A DNA stretch of 64,000 bases from CAVPCY01 sp963702525 (GTDB lineage Bacteria > Actinomycetota > Coriobacteriia > Anaerosomatales > PHET01). Made by a program: the position numbers and the translations under genes. Positions 1 to 10,747 of the stretch are shown piece by piece. The notes under the pieces were generated by a model. The model worked only from the letters and a program-made list of their open reading frames with translations, had not been told where the DNA came from and searched no databases. Positions within the stretch are counted from its first letter, which is position 1; each line of letters begins with the position of its first letter. The DNA lies in assembly GCA_963702525.1 (NCBI GenBank), contig CAVPCY010000009.1, positions 1 to 64,000 of the forward strand, in the 5' to 3' direction.

Positions 1-107
1 TTGGCCACGCTCCAGCGGTCTCGACCACGCCGCTGTGGTACGGGGGTGTGACGAGTGCGACACGCAGGGTCATTCGGACTCCGGTCCTCGGGCAGGATTC
101 GGGCAGG

Positions 108-941
108 CTAGTAGCCCGTCAGGTAAGCGCCATGTATCGAGTTGTACGCAAGCGGCACGCCGATGAGCGTGAAGAGCATGACAGGGAGGGCAACCACTGC
201 ATACCACGCGGCCTTCCTCCCTCGCCACCCGAGAGTGAGCCGAACATGCAGGTAGCCGGCGTAGACGATCCATGAGATGAGCGACCACGTCTCAATCGGA
301 TCCCAGTTCCAGTACCTTCCCCACGCCTCGTTCGCCCATATGGCGCCTGCGACGACCATGATGGTCAGGAAGATGAAGCCCACTGAGACGAAACGAAACG
401 CCAGGTCGTCAAGGACGCTCTGGTCGGGTAGTCGCGACAGCATCGGACCGCCGCGACCTGATGCTGCGCGCTTCTCCCTAACCAGAAGGACGAGCGAGAT
501 AGCGAACGCGGCGATGAACGAGGTGTACGAGAGCTTCGCGAATGTCACGTGGATGGTCAGCCAGTAGCTTGCGAGGGTAGCGGTGATCTCCAGCGGCGAC
601 TTGGGCGCAAGCATCGCACCACCGAGGAGCAGCACCGCGACCGGCATGATCACGACACCGGCGACCTTAAGCTGAGGCTTGAGCCAGGCTATGGCTCCCA
701 GGGCAATCACCGAACCGAAGGCATACGACGAGACGACTTCGTAGAAGCCCAGGTAGGGACCATGACCGACTTCGGCCCAGCGGAACGCAATCGCCGCCCC
801 CTGAGGCACGAGCCCGGCGAGCGAGACCCACAGCGCGATCGAGAGCGTCCTGGCGCTCCCGAACACCGCACCGAAGACGAACAGGATCGCGCCAATGGCG
901 TAGAGTGTCACCGCTGCCCACATGAGTACGATCTCGGACAT
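108..941 (-). CDS. ccsB: Cytochrome c biogenesis protein CcsB/CcsA (system II haem handling)
   Basis: A 277-residue polytopic membrane protein of the CcsA/CcmC/CcmF haem-handling superfamily. With ResB it exports haem and attaches it to CXXCH motifs of c-type cytochromes on the outer face of the membrane. The family's tryptophan-rich WWD signature is visible near residues 203-226 (WANEAWGRYWNWDPIETW), and conserved histidines lie in neighbouring membrane segments (for example in LTIHVTF). Roughly eight hydrophobic segments are present and the length is normal for the short CcsB form. The ATG at 941 overlaps the TGA of resB, so the two are translationally coupled. It is the last gene of the cytochrome-resB-ccsB unit. 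The name CcsA versus CcsB differs between lineages; the function is not in doubt. Confidence 0.93.
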   Translation of the reverse strand: MSEIVLMWAAVTLYAIGAILFVFGAVFGSARTLSIALWVSLAGLVPQGAAIAFRWAEVGHGPYLGFYEVVSSYAFGSVIALGAIAWLKPQLKVAGVVIMPVAVLLLGGAMLAPKSPLEITATLASYWLTIHVTFAKLSYTSFIAAFAISLVLLVREKRAASGRGGPMLSRLPDQSVLDDLAFRFVSVGFIFLTIMVVAGAIWANEAWGRYWNWDPIETWSLISWIVYAGYLHVRLTLGWRGRKAAWYAVVALPVMLFTLIGVPLAYNSIHGAYLTGY

Positions 942-2366
942 CAGCCCTCACTCTCCGGCGCCGCCAGACAGGCGCGTAGCATAACCTCAAGACTGTCCCG
1001 ATCGAAGCCGGCGAATCGCCAAGCCCGCAGAGTGACCGACACGACCGTACCGCTTTCGGACTCGTGAGCAGCCACGACGATCAGCCTCTGACGGCCGAGT
1101 AAGGCCACCGTGACACCGAGCACGGCGATCAGGAGCACGATGTACAGCAGCGGGACCGTCCAGTCGTCCACGACACTCAGTCTGGCATAGTGGTCGATGC
1201 CCACGAATCTCACGGTCGACCCATCGGGCAGACCCACACCTTGGTTGAGGCCCACTCGGCCTGAAGCGACCTCAGCTCCGTCCTCGGCCGATGTCATGGT
1301 AAGTGAAACGCGGGGCCGCGCAGGAAGCCCGTCGCTTGCAGTGGAACCGGGTGCACCGGGCCTCGAGGGCGGCCCCTACCTCGACCACGGCTCGGCCATC
1401 CGGGCCTGTAAGCACGAAGACGGCCGGCGTGGTGCCGCTCGTCGTCTCATCCGACACGTCGACCAGCGCGCTCGTTCGCCCGATCTCGCTGCCGTCGGCC
1501 CGCTCAAGCAAGAATCTCAGCGCCAGGCCGGAGGAGTTGCTGTGAACAACCATCGATCCGTGCTTGAGGGGATGGTTCGGGTATACCCGCTGCCTCGCCA
1601 GAACCGCTCCGGATTCAGTCGTGACAGCGACGGTCGCCGTGGGGCCGACAACGGTCCCGTCAGGCTCGGTGTAGTCCACTTCGAACTCCTCCACCCCAAT
1701 CCGTAGCGGCGGCGTGGCTGTGGCGTGCAGAGGTCCTCGCGAATACACGCCGTAGGACGCAGGCACGTCGGACCGGCTCTCGCCCCGCGGTATCCCGACA
1801 AGACCGTCGGATCGCACCAGCGCGCTGAGCACAACCACGGCCAAGAGGGCTACGAGGGCCCAGTGGAATACAGTGCTCCCCCATACCGTCGCGGGGTTCG
1901 ACGCCAGTACGAGGGTGTCGTCGGCTCGTTTCGCGCCCAGGTCTGCTTCTCGAAGAGCGATCTCGGCGCGGTCGATCGCCTCGGAGCGATTGGCTTCGGT
2001 CTCGATGGCGAAGGTCGGGGATCCAACGGCCTTGGCGATCTCGCCACGGCGGAGTGCGCGGAGCGCCGATGACCGACGCCAGGCCACCGCTGTGCGCCGC
2101 CACGCGCACACAGCGGTGGCGCATGCGAGCAGAATCGCAAGAGCGACGAAGACTGGCGAGGAGAACGCCTGATGCATGCCGAGAAGGCCAACGAGGGGCG
2201 CAAGTCCCTGGTGTGCGCTGTCCCACTGGCGCACGGTCGCGGCCGCGTCCCTACCCTGCGGCACGAGCGTCCCGACGAATGAGTAGACACCGAGTGTGAC
2301 AAGCAACGCCACCGCTAGCCGGGGCGAGGCGAGCAGAGATGTCAGCTTACGCGCACGTGGGGCCAC
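941..2366 (-). CDS. resB: ResB-like cytochrome c biogenesis protein, frameshifted
   Basis: This is the ResB (Ccs1) partner of CcsB, a membrane protein that presents apocytochrome and haem during system II maturation. The N-terminal half has the usual membrane helices (starting LLASPRLAVALLVTLG, then a second near VFVALAILLACATAVCAW), a large external domain, and a last helix just before the C-terminus (VPLLYIVLLIAVLGVTVALL). The reading frame breaks near 1355-1370: the first part runs into an unrelated tail, and the next frame continues the same domain without loss (ending LTMTSAEDGAEV onwards). A one-base error would explain it. I prefer the GTG at 2366, which follows a GGAG and lies downstream of the cytochrome stop; an ATG at 2441 would overlap that gene by 44 bases. 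Whether the break is biological cannot be decided here. Confidence 0.85.
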
Positions 2367-2397
2367 AGTCAGGAAGCTCCGACTACGTGGGCCACGC

Positions 2398-5300
2398 CTA
2401 CGGCCACGCTGTCCCACTCGGTGCGGTTCCGTGCGATCCACAACCAGTCACACCGCAGTTGTTCTCCGACCAGTTGCTCGGCGCGGAACTCGGCGAGGAG
2501 ATGCCGTTCACGATGAGCGACTGATAGGGCGCTGGATCGCTTCGGTAGCCGATAAGCCGCGGTCGCTTCCACGCATGAGGTGTCTTCACGTGGCAGTTGA
2601 TGCAACGGCCGTTCGTCGCACCGTTGTGGTTGTTCCTGCTATGTGTGTTGTTCATGCTCCGGAAGTTCGCCGTCTGGTGGCACTTGGCGCACAACGGCGT
2701 GCCGCCGCCCGCGCTCTTGATGTAAGGGCTCGCGGTGTCCAGATAGACCCCGCCCGTGCTGTAGTTGGTGGTGTATCCCGACGCGATGTTCACGCTCATG
2801 GTTGCGCCGTGTGGCCCGGCCGCGCCGGTCACCGAACCATGGCAGTCGTTGCAGCGAACCGGCATGGTTGTCGACTCAGTCAGAGCCGACCAGTTGGTGA
2901 GCATGCTGGCCACCGGAGGTAGCGTAAGCGTGCTGCCGCTGAACGTGGTGAGGGATCCAGGCATGGTGTCGTAGACCTTGTGGCCGGACCACGTGTCGGC
3001 GAACTGGACGCCCGGGGTGCTACCATTGCCCGCCCGCTGGACGTGCGGGGCGCTCTTGGTGACAGTTAGGTGGCAGTCCGTGCAGGCCGCCGTGTTCGGT
3101 GCCTTTGCGATCGTCGACGCCGTGTTCACGAATGTCACGTTTGTGGGCGGTCCGCTGTTGACGGTCTTGTCATGGCAGATGCGGCATGGCGTCGAGGTGT
3201 ACGCCGTCAGCGCGAAGTGCTCGTTGGCGATGCTGTCGTCATGGCAGCCGGAACACCACGACCCGGCGAAACCTGTGCCGAATAGCCCTGTGGTGCTCAT
3301 GCCACTCTCATGGTGTGCCGGAGTGCCGACTCCAGTCGCGACATGCTCGTCCAGGTTGATGCCGACGTGACAGCCGGACGCCTGGCAGTCCAGGATCGGA
3401 GCCGTCGTCGCGTTCTTGTGACACGCGGTGCAACCCGTGGCCGTCCCCGCGTGAAGCACAGAGACATCGGTCACGCTGTGGCAGTCGGTGCCATTGGGGT
3501 TGTCCTGACATGAGCCGCCCGCCGTGTTGAGGCCCGCCGAGACTGCCGAGACAGACACGCCGTCGACGTACAGCGCATCATCGGCAGAGCTGTCAGCGTA
3601 GAGGCCGAACCGGACCCCGTTCGTGTTCGAGGGCACTGTCAGGCTCTGGGCGGTCCACGGTAGCGTGGCCGGGTCTGTACCTGCTGGCGCGTAGTTGCGC
3701 GCGTCGAGCCAGTTGGTCCCGCCGTCCGTCGTGTACTGCACCACGACGTCGTCGGCGGCTTCAAGTGTCGTCCATCCGATCGCGTAGCTCAGGGTGGCCG
3801 ACGTACCGCCGCTCACGTTGATACCGGTCTTGGTCACGTAGCGCCACGTCGGGCCGGAGCCTAGAGCCTGGGCGGCGTACGCACCTGAATTGAAGGTCAC
3901 GTTCTGGACCTTCCAGCCAGCCTCCGAAACCGTCGGGGTTGTGCCGGTCAGCAGGATGTCATCGATGTAGAAGTAGCGTGCCGTCGAGGCGTTGCTCACC
4001 GGCACGAGCTCGAAACGAACGAGCAGTGCCGAGTTCGCCGGAAGTGCCGACGAGGTGATCTGCGTCCAAGTGCCCACGTTGGTCGTCACGGTGTTCTGGA
4101 CGTAGGTCCAGCTCGTCCCGCCGTTCGTGGAGTAGCCGACGCGATAGCGGTCGTTGGTGAGGAGCCCGGAAGTCCGATACCAGTAGCTCAGGCTGCGCGC
4201 AGAGGTGTACGCCGCCGTGTTGAAGGTCTGCTGGAAGTAGCGCGCCGTCGTGCTGTTCGCCGACGGTGCGATCCGCGCCGAAGCGGCGCCGCCGGTCGTG
4301 TGGTTGACCGTAGTGCTTCGAGTGACTTGCGTAGCGGTCGAGCGCGTCCATGCCGCGGGCCACGTGGTCGCGTCGAAGTTCTCGTTGGCAAGGGTCGTAG
4401 TGCCGCCGCTGGGTGCCTGGTAGTCCGCGCTCGTCCAGTTCGCGAAAGCTACCAGCCTCGAAGCCGTCCGAGAAGCCAGGGCCGACCGAGCTGCCGCCGT
4501 AGCGCGAGCCCGGACTCGCCAGCACCTGCGCCGTCGCGTCGTGCTTGGTCGCTGTCTGCGTGTGCCGCGTCGTGTGACACCGCACGCACGTCTTGTCCCA
4601 CGAGCCGGCGAAGTTATCGACCACAACTTCGTGGCAGGCGACGCACTTGTCGGCGTAGCCGCTCAGGTTGAACGTGATGTTGGTCGGACCGTTGTGAGCC
4701 GGCTTCATCTCGAGCGAGTGACACTGCGTGCACGCGTAGCCGCTCTCACTGCCGGTCTGTGCGCTCGCGGTGTGCTGCGTGGTCGCAGGGTTGTAGTGCT
4801 GCGGATCGTGCGGCGTGTACGCGTGCGTCCCGACAACCGTGCCATTGTGGCAACCCGTACACTCGTTGGTTCTCCCCGCGGGCAGCGACGGGTAGCTCGG
4901 GTTGCGGTGGCAGACCGCGCAGTTCGCGTGCAGCGTGCTCACATCGGTCTGCTCGTGGCAGTCGATGCACTCCTGGCTCGCAGTCGAGTTGTGGTTGTAC
5001 GTGTGCAGCCCGCCGCTGTTGTGGCACGCCCCGCCGGTGCCGCACGTCGTTGCGGTCGGCTTCGCGGCCTGCAGCGAGAAGTCGTGACAACCGGTCAGGT
5101 TGCATCCCGCGGCATCCCCGTGAATCGCGTGCAGGTTGCTCGTGGGATGGCAGTTCGCGCTGAGACATCCGTCAGTCGTTGATGCGGTGACAGGAGGCGC
5201 GGTCGTGTCGTGCTGGGTCATCGTGGGAAGCACCAGCGCGGAGTGACACGCTGCACACAGCCCGCCGCTCCAGCCGTTCGCCACAACGTCCGCGACCTCC

Positions 5301-8300
5301 TGGCTCGCGCTGTGGCAGGCCGCGCAGTCGGTGTCGCCGTATGGCGCCGGGAGACCCTGGTGCTGCGCGTAGAGCTGGTCGGGCCCGGTCGCGCTGACCG
5401 GGTTGTGACACGCGGTGCACGGTGCCGAGGCGGTTCCGCCGGCGTCGACGGCGTCGTCATGCCGAACGCCGTATGGGTCGTCTCGTTGTAGTGGCCGACA
5501 GGTGTCAGATCGGTCAGGCCGACGACATCGGGTGCGCCCACGTAGTTGTTCGAGTGGCAGCTGACGCATTCCCGGTCCCCTGCGTACGTTGGTTTGCTCG
5601 GCGAGGTGTGGCATGCGCCGCCAGTACAGCCGCTGTCGGGGTGGTAGGTGGTGAAGTTGTCGCGGGCCGAGTCTGATCCGTGGCATCCGACGCCGGAGTT
5701 CGTGCAACCGCTGACAGTCGCGGCGTTGTAGTCGCTCGCCGTGGTGAACCTGTGGGCGGTCGCAGCGCCGTGATTGGAGACCGTCATGTCCTGATGGCAG
5801 CCGCTCGTGCCTTGGCCGCACGAGGCCGCCGGGTCGACCGGCGTCGGCCGGGTGTCGAGCACGTTGTGGCACGAGCTCGGGTCGCCAGCATCGGCGTTCG
5901 AGCAGCTCTGGTAGCGCGGCGCGCCGCCGGACTGACGCTGCGCGTGAAGCGAGGCCAGATCGGTGAAGTTGTGACAGCTCGTACCTGTGTCGGCGCACGT
6001 GCCGGGCTGGACCGTGTGGGTGGTCGCGTAGGAGTCGTGCGTCGTGGCCGCCCCGTAGTCGTGGCACTCGGCGCACTTGCGGGTGGGCCAGTTGCCGGCC
6101 ACCGTCGCCGAGGAGCCCAGCGTCGTGTCGTTGTGGCACTCGACGCAGGTGACCGAGCCGCCGCTGGTCGAGGTGTCCGAGTGGGCCACGCCCAGGATCG
6201 AGCTGTGGCACTGCGAGCACTCGCGTCCGCCCGCGGCTACGAGGCCGTCGGGACCGGCGCCTTGGAAGACCGCGGTGAACGGTGTCGCGGTGTGGGTGGT
6301 CTCGGAGTAGTGGTTGGGGTCGGTCGGCGTGTAGACGTGCGTGCCCACGTCGGTGCCGTTGTGGCACGAGGCGCACTCGGGCGACTTGCCCGTAGGCAGA
6401 AGCGGATAGGCCGGGTTGTCGTGGCACACCGCACAACTCGGGTGCAGAGAGCTCACGTCGGCATCCTGGTGACATGCGAGGCACTCGGCACTGGCGGTCG
6501 CGCTGTGATCGTAGGTGTGCGGAGTGCCCGCGTTGTGGCACGCCCCGCCGGTGCCGCAGGTAGTTGCAGTGGGTTTGGCGGCCTGTGCCGAGTAGTCGTG
6601 ACAGCCGGTCACGTTGCAGCCCGCAGAGTCCTTGTGGAGTCCGTGCAGGTTGTTCGAGTGGCAGCCCGCGTCAAGGCACGAGTCCGTCGTGGTCGCCGTC
6701 ACCGCTGGCGACGTGGTGCCATGCTGCACCATCGTCGGCAGCACGCCAACGGCGTGACATGCGGCGCAGTCACCTGACGGCCAACCGCCCAAGATGATGC
6801 CCGTAACTGCCGGGTTCGCGTTATGGCAGTCCGAGCACGTCGTGTCGCCGTATGGGCCGGGCAGCGTCCTGGTGCTGGTTGTACAGCTGGTCCGGCCCGG
6901 CCGCGCTGACCGGGTTGTGGCAGCGGAGCAGGCCGCCGAGCGCGGAGCCGCCAGATGTGACGGCACCGCCGAATGCCGCGGCCGTGTGGGTGGTCTCGCT
7001 GTAGTGCCCGCCGGGCGTCAGACCCGTGAGGGCAACGACATCGGCTGCGCCCGCGTAGTTGGAGTCGTGGCAGCTCGCACAGGTAGCGTCGCCGTTGTAG
7101 GCGGCGGTGAACACAGGCTTGTCCACGCTCGCGTGGCACGGGCCGGTCGTACAGCCACTGTTCGGATGGTACGTGCTGAAGTTCGTGTGTGTGGTGTCGG
7201 AGCCGTGGCAGCCGGCACCGGAGTTGGTGCAGCCGGCGATGGCGACGTTGTCGTAGTCGCTAGTCGCTGCGAATCCATGAGCCGAACCCGATCCGTGATT
7301 GGAGACTGTCATGTCCTGGTGGCAGCCGCTCGTGCCTTGGCCGCACGAGGCCGCCGGGTCGACCGGCGTCGGCCGGGTGTCGAGCACGTTGTGGCACGAG
7401 CTCGGGTCGCCAGCATCGGCGTTCGAGCAGCTCTGGTAGCGCGGCGCGCCGCCGGACTGACGCTGCGCGTGCAGCGAAGCCAGATCGGTGAAGTTGTGAC
7501 AGCTCGTACCTGTGTCGGCGCACGTGCCGGGCTGGACCGTGTGGGTGGTCGCGTAGGAGTCGTGCGTCGTGGCCGCCCCGTAGTCGTGGCACTCGACGCA
7601 CTTGCGGGTGGGCCAGTTGCCGGCCACCGTCGCCGAGGAGCCCAGCGTCGTGTCGTTGTGGCACTCGACGCAGGTGACCGAGCCGCCCGAGGTCGAGGTG
7701 TCGAGGGTGGGCGAGCTTGAGCGTCGAGCTGTGGCACTGCGAGCACTCGCGTCCGCCCGCGGCTACGAGGCCGTCGGGACCGGCGCCTTGGAAGACCGCG
7801 GTGAACGGTGTCGCGGTGTGGGTGGTCTCGGAGTAGTGGTTGGGGTCGGTCGGCGTGTAGACGTGCGTGCCCACGTCGGTGCCGTTGTGGCAGCCGAGGC
7901 AGTCGCCGGTCTTGCTCCAGTTCCATACGTTCGTCGTGGCACGTCGCGCACTCGGGACCCGGCGTGGACGCGCCGTGAACGGTCGAGATGTCGGACGGGG
8001 TGGCATGACACGCACTCGTTGCTGGCCGCCGTCAGCGCGTGCCCCGCCGCGTAGCCGGTGTGAGTCGTCCCGCTGTGGCAGACAGGCGTGCAGCGCATGC
8101 TCGCGGCGGCACTCGTGTCCACCGCGGGGTTCGTCGTGGCACAGACTCGCAGGCGTTGGTGAACTCAGGGTTCTCGCTGCCGGGCCCAGCGTAGAGCTCG
8201 TGGACCGTGCTGAGGTTGCGCGATGCGTCGTGGCATCCGGCGCCGAAGCAAGACGTGGTTGTCGGCGAGGTGTGATCGGGCATGGCGCCTTCGCCCGGAC

Positions 8301-9933
8301 TGTGGACGTTGTTGCCGCCAGCACCGTAGCTGTCGCCGTGACACCCGCCGCACGAGGTGGTGTCTGCCTGCCGGTGCCCGGTGACAGACGGCAGCGCGAG
8401 CACTCCGGCGGCCCTCGAGATCCCCACGACCGTCTCGGTACCGGCGACGACCGTGTAGGTGGCCGCTCTCGCTGTCCCATCCAGCGCCGGTGTCGCTCGT
8501 CGTGTGGCAGCTCAGGCAGAACCGCCGAACACTAACCGTCGTGCTGGTGTTCGAGGCTTTGACCCAAGAGCGTCCGAGATGAGCGACGCGTTTCCCCGGC
8601 GTCGAGCCGTGAGGGTTGTGGCACTCGTAGCACGGCAGCGGCGCACCCACCGGCAGCACCCCGCCGGAGGTCTCGATGCGGTGGCCGGCGCGCGGCTGGC
8701 CTGACGTCACGAACTGCTTGATGTCGACAGGAGTCGTGGCGAAGCCACTCGGCCGGACCCCGCCGTGGCATGAGAAGCACGCAGCCGCGTAGGTGCCGTT
8801 GGCTTGGTCGGACGCGACAGTCGAGGCGGTGCTCGGACGATACGCTCCGCGCAGCGAGTCATGCGTGCCCTGGCCCCGGTGCGATGCGTGGCAGTACAGG
8901 CAGTCGCCCGCCTTGCGCCTGACGTCGCCACCCCCCGGCGCCGTCTGAGTCGTCTCAGGAAGCAGACGATGTGCGTTGGTCGAGCCTGCGTAGACCGTCT
9001 CGCCGAGCCACGTGCCCACCTCGGGGTATCCCGAGGCGTCGCGTTGCGGAGTCGCCGCGTCCGGGTACGAGCCCGCGTACCACGAGTTGGCAGCGTCGTG
9101 ACACTCATAGCACCAACTCGGGGCCGGTCTGGCTCACGCCAGCGATCGGCAGCATCCGAAGATCGGAGGTGGCGCCGTGCGAGGCGTGACAGCTCGAGCA
9201 GGTGACCGTCAGGTCGCCGGCGCCGGTCGCGTCGATCGAATGACCGCTGTTCAGCGCGAAAGAGTCGACCGTGCCTGACGCGATGTTGGCCGCAGAGGCG
9301 TTCCGGCCATCGTGACAGACGTAGCAGTTGCCAGTCGTTGCCAGGGTCGAGGTCGTGACCTCGGCCCTGAAGAGCAAGTCATTCTCGAGTCATGTGCACG
9401 CCATGGCACTTGCCGCACATCTGCGAGCTCTTCGTCATCGGTTCATGCGGTGAGTCAGACCAGCTGGCGGCGACCGGTCCCGCTTGCGCCGGAGTCGAGC
9501 CCTCGCCGTCGGGGTTCACCGCCACGACTCGGAAGTAGTACGGCACGCCACCCAGGCCGGCCGAGTACGTGAACGACGGTGCTGCCGGTCGATGCCGGCA
9601 GGCCCGTAGCCCGAGTCCTCGAACGCCGAGACGTAGACCACGTAGCGCGCGACCGACCCCTTGTGCAGGGGGATCCCATGTGAGTTGAGCGATGACCGGC
9701 GAAGCCGCGCCCGGCTGCACCTGGAGGTTCGTGGGGGGGTCAGGAGCCAGCGCGAAAGCAACGGCCGGCATAAGCGCCACGGCCACTATGATCGCCAGCA
9801 CCACTGCCGGCGGGAGCGTTCTGATGCGGTCTCGAACGCGCCTTACCAATCCACTCCACTTCTTCGTCCGAGGGAGGTCGCTTTGCCAGCTTCCGAGAGA
9901 CGTCGGTTGGTCAGTTGGCGACGCGGCAGACAC
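2398..9933 (-). CDS. Giant multihaem c-type cytochrome (about 2,500 codons, several frameshifts)
   Basis: Read right to left, this stretch encodes one huge secreted or surface cytochrome, broken by about a dozen frame changes (near 9665, 9595, 9385, 9110, 8460, 8145, 8120, 8010, 7930, 7700, 6870, 5460 and 4440) that each continue the same domain. Order: basic N-terminus and hydrophobic export segment (about 9845-9765), a fibronectin type III-like domain (to about 9470), a long haem-binding array (9410-4560), two beta-sandwich lectin/MAM-like domains (4440-3540), and a second haem cluster to 2500. I count about 40 CXXCH motifs and about 20 longer CXnCH variants. The role would be long-range extracellular electron transfer; the substrate is unknown. 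The start is a GTG at 9933, or a TTG at 9849 that gives a cleaner signal peptide. ResB and CcsB follow in the same direction. Haem counts are by eye and depend on frame repair. Confidence 0.87.
5770..6366 (-). repeat. Intragenic repeat copy 1 in the giant cytochrome
   Basis: About 597 bases nearly identical to 7295-7892, at an offset of 1525-1526 bases. It encodes the same run of haem motifs, including the HNDTT/TLGSSATVAGNWPTRKC segment, the CHDYGAATTHDSY segment and the CHNFTDLASLHAQ segment. The copies differ by scattered single bases plus a short divergent patch around 6150-6190. Such similarity, including at silent positions, implies recent duplication or gene conversion within the gene. 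Repeats like this are also prone to misassembly. Confidence 0.9.
7295..7892 (-). repeat. Intragenic repeat copy 2 in the giant cytochrome
   Basis: The second copy of the 597-base block at 5770-6366. The match starts at a shared GTGATTGGAGA and continues to GTTGTGGCA. The divergent patch corresponding to 6150-6190 lies near 7685-7725, and a frame break falls at the same place, so one of the two versions may carry a sequence error. Around the block a looser protein-level repeat of about 1.5 kb extends on both sides. Confidence 0.9.
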
Positions 9934-10054
9934 CCGTATCAGCGGGACGCGGTTGACCCTGCGATTCTACCATCGCGCGCCCCTCCGAAACCACCCGCAC
10001 TTCACGCGAAATTAGTGCCATGTAATGTGCATTTAGTGAATCTTAAGGTGATTT

Positions 10055-10074
10055 CGGCGCCGCAGGCGGCGCCG
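10055..10074 (-). terminator. GC-rich hairpin after the metallo-hydrolase gene
   Basis: A perfect 8-bp inverted repeat (CGGCGCCG, CAGG loop, CGGCGCCG) sits 34 bases beyond the stop of the metallo-hydrolase and ahead of the cytochrome start. There is no uridine tract. The flanking 10005-10050 is the most AT-rich part of the gap 9934-10107 and could hold the cytochrome promoter, but I see no clear -35/-10 pair. Confidence 0.45.
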
Positions 10075-10107
10075 TGTGTCCGCCCCGCCGTGGAAGGGCC
10101 GCCGACG

Positions 10108-10747
10108 CTAGGCGCGCGGCCAGAACGGGTTGAGCCGCGCCTCTCGGCCGATCGTCGTGTCGGGACCGTGCCCGGGATGAACCAGCGTTTCCGCTGGTAG
10201 AGAAGTCAGCTTCCGTGCGATGGACTGCGCCAGAGCCCGCGCGTCCCCGCGGGGGAAGTCCGTCCTGCCAACGCTGCCCGCAAACAGCGTGTCTCCCGAG
10301 AACAGATGCGGGACACTCTCGCTCGCGCTCGCAGCCAGCAGGCAGATACCGCCCGGCGTGTGCCCGGGCGTGGACAGAATCTCCACACTCACAGTGCCCG
10401 CCGTCACGATGTCCCCGTCCTCGAGGACCCTGTCGGGCTGCGGCGCGAGACCGCCCTCGAAGCCGAAGAGGGCCGAGCCGGTGCCCTGCGGCGTACTCAC
10501 GAACGCCGCGTCCTCGGCGTGCGCCATGAGCGGCGCGCCGGTCGCCTCGACAAGTCCGGCCGCTGCACCGAGGTGATCGAAGTGGCAGTGCGTGAGCACG
10601 ATCGCCTCAACCTCACGGCCGCCGAGCGCATCGAGGATCCGCTCGAGATCGTCTCCGGGGTCGATGACGAGGGCCGGGCCGTCCCCTTCCCACAGCGAGC
10701 CAGCAGTTCGACTGCAGCGGGCCCACCTGTACCCGAGTGACCTGCAC
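10108..10747 (-). CDS. Metallo-beta-lactamase-fold hydrolase (glyoxalase II-like), frameshifted near the start
   Basis: A metal-dependent hydrolase of the small glyoxalase II/YcbL type, about 212 residues after frame repair. The metal-binding THCHFDH motif is present, followed by the STPGHTPG histidine, FSGDTLF aspartate and HPGHGPDT histidine, so the active site is complete. The true start is probably the GTG at 10747, immediately after the rel stop, giving VQVTRVQVGPLQSNCW; near 10697 an extra G shifts the frame, and the rest (from LWEGDGPALVIDPG) is read in the second frame. The spacing to rel suggests co-translation. Hydroxyacylglutathione or a related thioester is the typical substrate of the family; the actual one is not shown. 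Confidence 0.85.

Noticed and set aside
5770..7892. The repeat pair as a mobile element or CRISPR-like structure
   Set aside because: Both copies are coding, in frame with the cytochrome, and lack terminal inverted repeats or spacers.
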